DNA of 64,000 nucleotides from CAZPMT01 sp964587655 (GTDB lineage: Bacteria; Hydrogenedentota; Hydrogenedentia; Hydrogenedentales; SLHB01): NCBI GenBank assembly GCA_964587655.1, contig CAZPMT010000008.1, forward strand, positions 27,893 to 91,892, in the 5' to 3' direction. The notes under the pieces were generated by a model, which made no database searches, was not told where the DNA came from, and was given only the letters and a program-made list of their open reading frames with translations. Of the stretch, positions 49,581-57,348 are shown one piece after another. Position numbers and translations under genes: made by a program. The stretch's first letter is position 1, and every line of letters starts with the position of its first letter.

Positions 49581-52500
49581 ATGGATAGCGTCAACTGTGA
49601 GCATAATCGAGCCATGACATTCGCAAATCCGCTGTGTAGCGGACGCGCCTTGACGGGAGACGGCGTGCGACTCGGGTTGCGTATTGCGCCGATCTGTGTG
49701 TTGTTCGCATTCGCTTTCGCGGCGCCAGCTCAAGAAGCGGCAGCTCCGGCGAAAACCGAAGAAGCGATTCGCTTCGACAAGCCGCTCCTTGCCTGCTGGC
49801 CGTTCGATGAGTCCCTCGGCTCAGCGGCTTGTCTTTCAGATTCATCGCAACATTCCGCAATGAACATCAAGATCAAACGCTCGATTTCCTCCGGCAGCGG
49901 GGTATATGGGAACTCGCTGGTGTGCAAAGGCGAGCACTCGTTGCAGGTGGGCGGATTCGGCGAACAGCAGTTGGCGGAGATCGCTTTCTCTGTGTGGGTG
50001 CGCCCGTCCGGCTTGAGCGGAAACCGCGAGATCTTCCGTCAGGAAACGCCGAACCGGTTGCTGTTCTCGTTCCAGGGAGATGGCTCGATTCTCTCGCTGG
50101 GACTCACTATCGGCACAGTTTGTCAAACGGCGACAAACTGTGGCTACATTGAATGCGACGGCAACATCGAGCGGGATCGTCTTATGGACGGCGCGTGGCA
50201 TCATTGCGCGGGGACGTTCGATGGAACGACGATGCGAGTGTATCTAGACGGCGCAGTCGCCGGCTCGCTCGACAGACCCGGCAAGATCGCCCTTGATCCA
50301 AACGGTCCCGCATTTATCGGCTCGATCTCCGGTACGGGCGAGCATTACCAGGGCAGATTGGATGACCTGCGAATCTACTCGAAAGCACTGACGCCCGAGG
50401 AAGTCGCGGCCCTCTATCGCAACGGGACGGACGCGCTGGCGGATTTCAATAAACGGATGGATGAAGAGGCAAATTCCATCTACACGAAGTCAGACTCTTT
50501 TTCCAGCACGCTCGTGGAAACGCGGCGTAAGGTTGTGCAGCGAGCTCCCAGCCTTGAGGATGACTTGGCGGATGCCGTCCTGCGCAAGCTGAAGACCGAT
50601 TTCCCGGAGGAATCTGCGTTTTTTTTCGAGTACACGGACGGCAGTGCGTTTGACTATCTCTGCGCGCGGGACAATTCCTTCAACGAAAAGCAGGGGCAAC
50701 GACTCGTCGAATTACTGCTGGAATATAAGCCGCTGACGGAATACCAATGCAGCAAGCAAACGCCCGAACAACGTCAGCAGTGGGATGAGGCGGACCGAAT
50801 GCGACAGGTCTACGAACAACTCAAGGCGCGCGGCATGGAAGGATCGTTCGCGCCCGAGTGGGTGGACCTGATGCTTGACGCGGGCCGGCGAATTCAGTTC
50901 CGTCCGCACGTCAACGAACCGGTAGCCCCGTATGTCCATCCGTCCACACCTGTGACGCGAGACCTCAACACCGATGAAGCGCGCGCGGCGCTCGAACGGG
51001 ATTGGCTGCATCAGGCCGATCAGAATCCCACACCGGAACGCATCAAGTCTGAGATCCAATGGACGCGCGCACTGATCGCGCGGCTCGAATCGCAGTACCC
51101 GGACAAGACGGATTTCGCGGCAGCATTGTCTGAGCTTTCCGAGATCGAGACTCAGGCGGAGGCGGCGTCCGCGCCGGACACGAAACTCTATTTCAAAGTG
51201 AGAAGCGTCAAGCGGAACGTGATGCTCAGGAATCCCGTCGTGGATTTCACCAAGGTTCTATTCGTGGACATGCCGTTCCCGGCGGGCTCGGAATGGCCGC
51301 ATGAGACGCGTCACCGCCTGGGATACATGGCCGTGCCCGGCGCGCGCTTGCTTATTCTCGACGGACTCGGCCCGGAAGGAAATCTCACGCAACTCATGCC
51401 GCAAGCGCCGTTGCACGGCTCATTCTGGCGTCCGGATGTTTCGTTCGATGCGAAGAAGGTCGTCTTTTGCTTCAAGCCGCACAATGAGAAATCGTTCCAC
51501 CTATACGAGATCAACGTCGACGGATCCGGCTTCACGCAACTCACGGACGGGCCATATGACGACCTGGATCCCGTATATCTGCCCGACGATCAGCACATAC
51601 TCTTCTGCACAACGCGCGGCCATAATTACGTCCGTTGCATGCCGCCCACGAATTCCTTTGAATTGGCGCGGTGTGACCGGGACGGCAAGAATGTCTATTT
51701 GGTTTCGTACAGCAATGAGCCGGATTATCTACCGTCGGTCATGGACGACGGGCGCGTCGTCTACACGCGTTGGGAATATACGGACAAGCCGCTGTGGCGC
51801 GCGCAAAAGCTGTGGACCATGAACCCCGACGGCACGCAGGTCAGTACGCTGTGGGGAAATCAGAGCGTCTGGCCGGACGTGATGAAGGACGCCAGAAGCA
51901 TTCCGGGAAGCCGCCGTGTAATGTTCACCGGCAGCGCGCATCATAACTGGTTCGGGGGATCGGTCGGGATGATCGATCCGGTGCAGGGCTTCAATTTCCC
52001 GAAGGGCCTTACCAAGATAACGGCGGACGTTGAGTGGCCGGAATGCGGAAACGGCCCCGTGGACCCAATCGAGTCGCCGGACTACCACGCGAGCGGACAG
52101 TACCCTGCTTACTACTCGCCGTGTCCGCTGAGTGAGAAAGACTTCCTGGTGTCGGCGCAACGAAACGGAAAGTTTCTCCTGTATCTGATGGATGTCGACG
52201 GCAATCGTGAGCTTGTTTACGAAGGAGAGAACAATATCCTGCACGCGATGCCGCTCAAGCCGCGCACGAAACCGCCTGCAATTGTCGACCGCGTCGCGTG
52301 GCCTACCAAGGAAGAACGAGAGAATCCAAAGAAAGGCGTTCTCTACAGCAGCAACGTGTACCATGGCGCGCCCGAAGAACTCCAAGGGAAAGCCAAGTAC
52401 CTTCGCGTCATGAGCATCGATTCCAAGACGTACACGTACTGGTATAAGCGGCCCTACATCTCGACGGGACCCGTCGTGTCCGCTGTGCAATCCGACGGCG

Positions 52501-53291
52501 TCAAACGCATACACGGAACCGTGCCCATCGAAAAAGACGGCTCCGTTTCGTTTGAAGCACCGTCCGGCACAGCCCTCCATTTTCAACTCCTCGACGAGAA
52601 TTACCGCGCCCTGCAAACAATGCGGAGTTTCGTGGGAGTCATGCCCGGCGAACGCCGTGGCTGTCTCGGATGCCATGAGTCGCACAGCCGTGCGCCCGCA
52701 ATGGACGCCAAAGCCACCGCGTTGGCTAAGGAGCCCTCCACGATCACGCCGCCGCCGTGGAAAGATAACACCGTAAGCTATCCGCGCTACGTTCAACCCG
52801 TGCTCGACCAGTACTGCGGGAAGTGTCACCAAGGCGGCGGCAAGGCCAGAGAGGTCCTTGACCTTACCGAGCGGCCCACGTCACCGATTCTTACGGAACC
52901 GTACATGACGCTGATCGGCAGGCCTTCGTGGGGCGCGCCATATAAGAAGCCCGACAAGCCCGTACCGGGCTTCGGCATCGCGAACATGATCATGGTCGAA
53001 GCCTACGGAACGCTCGACCCGCAAGCGTATGTTACGCCAAAACCCATGACCTTCCTCTCATACAAGAGCAAACTTATCGATATCGCATCGAGCGGCGAAC
53101 ATCACGGCGTCAAGGTTGACCCGATCAACCTTCAACGGCTGATTGTGTGGGTGGACGCAATGTGCCCATATCTCGGCGAAGAGGAAATCAAGCAGATTCC
53201 AGACCCGGAATTCCAGGGCGTCGACTGGCTCGCGGTGCGTCCCTTAGTTCAGAACGCGCCCACGATCACCCGGCCAGGACCGGTGGATTAA
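49581..53291 (+). CDS. Secreted LamG/TolB-propeller multidomain c-type cytochrome (HZS-alpha-like)
   Basis: The 1236-residue protein has a hydrophobic signal segment (APICVLFAFAFAAPAQ), a LamG domain (about 65-280), a helical middle section, a TolB/PD40-like propeller (about 550-880; HLYEINVDGSGFTQLTDGPYDDLDPVYLPD), then two c-type heme motifs, CLGCH at 1028-1032 and CGKCH at 1079-1083, and a C-terminal helical end. The arrangement resembles the hydrazine synthase alpha-subunit-like family, whose distant members are common in planctomycetes and relatives without anammox. Heme redox chemistry tied to a ligand-binding propeller is likely; the substrate is unknown. A family A palindrome is translated in the LamG domain. 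Confidence 0.78.
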   Translation: MDSVNCEHNRAMTFANPLCSGRALTGDGVRLGLRIAPICVLFAFAFAAPAQEAAAPAKTEEAIRFDKPLLACWPFDESLGSAACLSDSSQHSAMNIKIKRSISSGSGVYGNSLVCKGEHSLQVGGFGEQQLAEIAFSVWVRPSGLSGNREIFRQETPNRLLFSFQGDGSILSLGLTIGTVCQTATNCGYIECDGNIERDRLMDGAWHHCAGTFDGTTMRVYLDGAVAGSLDRPGKIALDPNGPAFIGSISGTGEHYQGRLDDLRIYSKALTPEEVAALYRNGTDALADFNKRMDEEANSIYTKSDSFSSTLVETRRKVVQRAPSLEDDLADAVLRKLKTDFPEESAFFFEYTDGSAFDYLCARDNSFNEKQGQRLVELLLEYKPLTEYQCSKQTPEQRQQWDEADRMRQVYEQLKARGMEGSFAPEWVDLMLDAGRRIQFRPHVNEPVAPYVHPSTPVTRDLNTDEARAALERDWLHQADQNPTPERIKSEIQWTRALIARLESQYPDKTDFAAALSELSEIETQAEAASAPDTKLYFKVRSVKRNVMLRNPVVDFTKVLFVDMPFPAGSEWPHETRHRLGYMAVPGARLLILDGLGPEGNLTQLMPQAPLHGSFWRPDVSFDAKKVVFCFKPHNEKSFHLYEINVDGSGFTQLTDGPYDDLDPVYLPDDQHILFCTTRGHNYVRCMPPTNSFELARCDRDGKNVYLVSYSNEPDYLPSVMDDGRVVYTRWEYTDKPLWRAQKLWTMNPDGTQVSTLWGNQSVWPDVMKDARSIPGSRRVMFTGSAHHNWFGGSVGMIDPVQGFNFPKGLTKITADVEWPECGNGPVDPIESPDYHASGQYPAYYSPCPLSEKDFLVSAQRNGKFLLYLMDVDGNRELVYEGENNILHAMPLKPRTKPPAIVDRVAWPTKEERENPKKGVLYSSNVYHGAPEELQGKAKYLRVMSIDSKTYTYWYKRPYISTGPVVSAVQSDGVKRIHGTVPIEKDGSVSFEAPSGTALHFQLLDENYRALQTMRSFVGVMPGERRGCLGCHESHSRAPAMDAKATALAKEPSTITPPPWKDNTVSYPRYVQPVLDQYCGKCHQGGGKAREVLDLTERPTSPILTEPYMTLIGRPSWGAPYKKPDKPVPGFGIANMIMVEAYGTLDPQAYVTPKPMTFLSYKSKLIDIASSGEHHGVKVDPINLQRLIVWVDAMCPYLGEEEIKQIPDPEFQGVDWLAVRPLVQNAPTITRPGPVD
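50114..50142. repeat. Family A 29-bp in-gene palindrome, copy 4
   Basis: Perfect arms, loop AAACGGC. Read as GTVCQTATNCG in a LamG loop between SLGLTI and YIECDGNIERDR of the HZS-alpha-like cytochrome. Confidence 0.9.
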
Positions 53292-53417
53292 CCTTTGCAG
53301 TATGATTCTGTGGCCGGATATCATTTGCGTCCAACGACTGGCGTGCTCTGCTTGAAACGATAGCTAACCGGGCGCCCGCTCGCGCCCCGCGACGCACAAT
53401 CATGGAGGGCGTTTACA

Positions 53418-56400
53418 ATGAGGAACCTTTTCCGGACAGCAGTGTGGGCCGCCTTTGTGGGCTTGCTTACTTGTTGGTATTCCTGGGATCCCGGCACGGC
53501 ATGGGCGGAGGAGACTCGCCTCTCCAAGGACAGTGCGACTGCGAACGTACTCACATTGGGCGCACGCCCCGCCGCCGTCCGCGGCGAAATCGTGCTGGCG
53601 CGCGCTGGCCATGATTGGATGTCGCAGCAAATCGAGGAACCATGCATTCTGCCCAACCCCAAGGCGCCGGGGCGGCTGATCATGTTCTACTCGGCCGTGT
53701 CGTCGTCGAACCGGGTCGTGGCAGCGATTGGCAAGGCCTGGGCAGATCAGCGCGATCCGTTCCGCTGGTATCAGGACGACGCGAATCCAGTCTTCCGGCC
53801 GGGCGCGGCGCCTGGCTGGGACTCCTGCACCATCCGTCTCGACGCTGTCCTCTACGTCCCCGAGGAAGACGCCTACTACATTTACTACTCCGGCACTGCG
53901 GGTGGCGTGCAGGACCGGATCGGCCTGGCGATCTGCCCGGCAGGCCCCGACGGTTACTCAGGGGTGACCGCGGCTGCCATCACCCGGTACGGCGCCGCAC
54001 CTGTGCTGGCCCCAGAGGCGACGGCGCCGTTTCACGAGGAAATGGCCTCGCAGGCAGCGGTCATGCGCGAGTGGAACGCCCCTGCGCAGCGCTGGGACTG
54101 GTACATGTACTACTCGTACCGTGGAAAGGATGGCATCCTGCCCGGCATCCGCCTCGCGACTTCGCACGACGGCAAGACCTGGACGCGGCACTTCAACGTT
54201 GACGATCCGCGCGGCATGGGACAGATTTTCCAGTCCACGCCCGACGCCTACTACGAGTGGCACCAGATTTTCAAAGTAGGAGCGACGTACGTGCTCTGCA
54301 TCGAGGTGGGCGTGGATCACGGCGCGCGCTGGCGGCCGGGGCTGGCGGTCAGCACGGATCCGGTGCGGGGATGGATGCAGCTCGATCCGGACACGATGCT
54401 GCAGACGAAGTGGCACGGGCTTTACGACGACCGCACGCTCTATCATGTCGCCACGCCTGCGCTGTACTCGATCGAAGGAAAGTGGTACCTATTTGCGCAG
54501 GCCTGCGGGCGGCCCGGCAACGACAACTACATCGATGGCGCCTGGGAGATGTGGGGCGTCGCCTGCGACCGCGTGATTCCCACGCGCCCGGGCTGCGCCG
54601 ATCTGTACATCCCCGGATTGCCGGCGCCAGCCGTCGGTGTCACAAGGAACCTGCTTGACATGAAGGATTCATCTAAACCAAATACGGATTCGGCCAATTC
54701 AGTCCGCCTGAACAGTTCATCCCCTGACCTGCAGTTGTCTGTTGAAGCCGATATGGCATCCGCGCGACTGACGCGACTGGGCTGGGACACGGAAGGCACG
54801 GGGCGGGCCGGTATCAATCTTCTCAAGGCGCCCATCGAGTTGCGCCTGAGCATGAAGGGCCAACCAGTAACCCCGCAGGTTCACAGCAGCCCGCCGAATG
54901 CAGAGGCAATTGAATACGGCCTCTCACTGGCGGAAGACAAGCAGTTGACATGGGAAATCGCCGCGGGACCGCACGGTCTGCGGATGCGGGTGGCGTGCAA
55001 CAAGGATGTCTCGGCGGACGTGGACCAACTGGAACTGGTTTTCCCGTTTGAACCAACCACCGCGGTCACCTCGATCATCAGCAGCAGTTGGACCGACGAT
55101 GGTCGGTTTCTCATTCCCGCCATCATCAACGCGCCGGACCTTGGGCAGATGTTGGTTACGTGCGATGAACAACCAAGACTCTCGGGGAGGATCAAAGGAC
55201 ATCGCAGTGAGAAATATGTCACCGTGACGTTCGATCTGCCCGTACCAGGGCCGGGCGCCGCCGTCAATCTGCGATTCGCTCCAGTCGTGCTGCCCATGCC
55301 GGAAGGCTTCAAGGACGAGAAGCGCTGGAGAGCAGCCCGCCGGGGTTGGTTCAACATGATTCAGCAGAGCTGCGGCGCTTCAGGGGGAGGCGGGGACGTC
55401 GTCGGCGTGTGGGCCAACAACGTGCTCAGCGACCCAGTGAGCAGTGTGTTATACATGCTGGGCGATGCAACGCTGCTGATTCCAGAGCTTGCGCCCGGAG
55501 TTTCCATGCCGCCCATCCTGCGGCGCGCAGTAGACTATTGGATTGATCATAAGACCAACAGGGATGGCCTCGTTGCCTACACGGCCGGAGGAACGCCCGG
55601 GAGCGAAGACGAGTCCGGGAAGGACATCGAGCCGCGTGACAGCCAGAATGTGATGGACGCCAATCCCGCCGTTCTGATTGGCGCATGGTGTTACGTGAAG
55701 GCCGGCGGCGACATGGACTGGCTCAAGCGGCGTATCGAAAATCTGGAATTCCTTTCGCGCTATATGGAAAAACGGGACAAGGATGGTGACGGATTGATCG
55801 AGTCGAAACAGAGCGGGAACAGCGGGTCACGACCTCCCCGCGACCCCGACTGTGCATGGGACTGTTACACGACCGGACACAAGAATGCGTACGTCAACAC
55901 TTTGGCCTATCGGGCCTGGCAGGGACTGGCGGAGCTTGAGAAATGCCTGGGACGAACCGAACAGGCGCAGCGCTACCAGCAGTTGGCAGAACGACTGAAA
56001 GCGTCCTTTCTAACGACGTTCTACAATCCGGAAACCGGTTGGCTCGGTTTGTGGAGAAGCCGGGATGGAGTGCTTCACGACATTCATTCCGATGTCCCCA
56101 CAAGCTTCGCCATCAACTACGGGCTGATCGGAAAGGACAAAGGAAAGGAAATGCTGCGCCGGTATTGGCGCGCCCTGCAGGAAACAGGTTTCAGCCGCTT
56201 TGACCTGGGCGTTCCCGTCAACCTTCGCCCGATTCCCCGGGAAGACATGGAGGTATACTTTGATTTTCAGCAGTTTCTGAACGGCGGCTGTTGCGTGAGC
56301 AATACCTCCTATCTGCTGAATGCGCTGTACATCGTCGGCATGAAACAGGAGGCCGGCATGATTCTCGATGCCATGTTGAAACGCCAGAGCGACGGCGCCT

Positions 56401-56582
56401 TTCCAAACGGCGGCGGATTTCAGAACGGATTTGTTGACAAAATGGGCGCCGGGGCGGAAGTCTTCGACTGGAAAGGCAATCCTGCCGGCTACGAAGGCCA
56501 TCTGGTTTACTGCTGGGCGTTCCTGCACTCCATGCTGATCCGCGAACCCGCATTACGCGAGCGCGTCTACGGGTTTCGGTGA
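53418..56582 (+). CDS. Secreted two-module glycosidase: five-bladed propeller plus (alpha/alpha)6-barrel
   Basis: The 1054-residue protein has a signal peptide (AFVGLLTCWYSW...TAWAEE). Residues about 55-400 resemble GH43/GH130-type five-bladed propellers (ILPNPKAPGRLIMFYSAV, DAYYIYYSGTA, GIRLATSHDGKTW, KWYLFAQACGRPG). After a beta-domain (about 430-630), the C-terminal 400 residues are an (alpha/alpha)6 helical barrel with DSQNVMDANPAVLIGAWCYVKAGGDMDWLKRR, RYMEKRDKDGDGLIESKQSGN, NTLAYRAWQGLAELEKCLG and YDFQQFLNGGCCVSNTSYLL, like GH63/GH15-type enzymes. Two catalytic modules in one chain are rare. It probably acts on exported or environmental glycans. Confidence 0.75.
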   Translation: MRNLFRTAVWAAFVGLLTCWYSWDPGTAWAEETRLSKDSATANVLTLGARPAAVRGEIVLARAGHDWMSQQIEEPCILPNPKAPGRLIMFYSAVSSSNRVVAAIGKAWADQRDPFRWYQDDANPVFRPGAAPGWDSCTIRLDAVLYVPEEDAYYIYYSGTAGGVQDRIGLAICPAGPDGYSGVTAAAITRYGAAPVLAPEATAPFHEEMASQAAVMREWNAPAQRWDWYMYYSYRGKDGILPGIRLATSHDGKTWTRHFNVDDPRGMGQIFQSTPDAYYEWHQIFKVGATYVLCIEVGVDHGARWRPGLAVSTDPVRGWMQLDPDTMLQTKWHGLYDDRTLYHVATPALYSIEGKWYLFAQACGRPGNDNYIDGAWEMWGVACDRVIPTRPGCADLYIPGLPAPAVGVTRNLLDMKDSSKPNTDSANSVRLNSSSPDLQLSVEADMASARLTRLGWDTEGTGRAGINLLKAPIELRLSMKGQPVTPQVHSSPPNAEAIEYGLSLAEDKQLTWEIAAGPHGLRMRVACNKDVSADVDQLELVFPFEPTTAVTSIISSSWTDDGRFLIPAIINAPDLGQMLVTCDEQPRLSGRIKGHRSEKYVTVTFDLPVPGPGAAVNLRFAPVVLPMPEGFKDEKRWRAARRGWFNMIQQSCGASGGGGDVVGVWANNVLSDPVSSVLYMLGDATLLIPELAPGVSMPPILRRAVDYWIDHKTNRDGLVAYTAGGTPGSEDESGKDIEPRDSQNVMDANPAVLIGAWCYVKAGGDMDWLKRRIENLEFLSRYMEKRDKDGDGLIESKQSGNSGSRPPRDPDCAWDCYTTGHKNAYVNTLAYRAWQGLAELEKCLGRTEQAQRYQQLAERLKASFLTTFYNPETGWLGLWRSRDGVLHDIHSDVPTSFAINYGLIGKDKGKEMLRRYWRALQETGFSRFDLGVPVNLRPIPREDMEVYFDFQQFLNGGCCVSNTSYLLNALYIVGMKQEAGMILDAMLKRQSDGAFPNGGGFQNGFVDKMGAGAEVFDWKGNPAGYEGHLVYCWAFLHSMLIREPALRERVYGFR

Positions 56583-56654
56583 CGCCCTTCGCCATTGCCA
56601 AGGCCGGCGGCTTGCGCGTAGAGTTAAATGGTCGCCAAATAGAAAGGAGATTGC

Positions 56655-57245
56655 ATGAAGATCGTTGCCGTGCTCGGAAGCCCCAGGTTGAACGGAAACA
56701 GCGCCTTTATTGCCGGGCGCTTTCTTGAAGCAGCTAAGAATCTTGGCGCTGAAACGCAGTCGTTTGCCTTGAACACGCTCACGTATCGAGGATGCCAGGC
56801 CTGCATGAGCTGCAAGAAGACCTCGGAGGTCTGCGTCCTGAAGGACGATCTGTCCGAAGTGCTGGAGGCCCTTCGGGAAGCCGACGTGATTGTCCTTGCC
56901 TCGCCGGTCTACTATGCGGACGTCACGGGACAGATGAAGCTCTTTATCGACCGAACCTACTGCTATCTTACGCCTGATTTCCACACCAACCCGCAGGGGT
57001 CTCGCCTCTTGCCGGGAAAGACGGTGGTATTCGTCCAAACTCAGGGGTTCGCGGACGCATCGGTCTTCGCCGATGTCTTCCCTCGCTATAGGGAAATGAT
57101 GAAATTCATCGGCGTAAAGGAGGCACACCTACTCCGTGGTTGCGGCCTTTCGAAACGGGACGATATCTGTAAACACGAAGATGTGTTGAAGCAGGCCGAA
57201 GAGCTTGCCGTTCAGATCATGAGCGGAAATACCACGCGGGGCTGA
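56655..57245 (+). CDS. Flavodoxin-like NADPH-dependent FMN reductase
   Basis: The 196-residue protein begins MKIVAVLGSPRLNGNSAFIAGRFLEAAKNLG, the flavin phosphate-binding loop (GSPRxxGNS), and has ADVIVLASPVYYADVTGQMKLFIDRTYC. It has a CQACMSCKK motif near residues 48-56 which could hold an iron-sulfur cluster as in iron-sulfur flavoproteins. It moves electrons from NAD(P)H to a carrier. The ATG follows AAAGGAG. It lies between two large secreted proteins, perhaps chance. Confidence 0.85.
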   Translation: MKIVAVLGSPRLNGNSAFIAGRFLEAAKNLGAETQSFALNTLTYRGCQACMSCKKTSEVCVLKDDLSEVLEALREADVIVLASPVYYADVTGQMKLFIDRTYCYLTPDFHTNPQGSRLLPGKTVVFVQTQGFADASVFADVFPRYREMMKFIGVKEAHLLRGCGLSKRDDICKHEDVLKQAEELAVQIMSGNTTRG

Positions 57246-57348
57246 CACCCCAATCCTCGCACGGCGCCGCGGCGCGGATAGAGGCGCGCACACGGGTAAA
57301 CGATGCGTCCTGGTATTTCCCGGGGCGCCTTCTCAGGTAGAATGCGGT

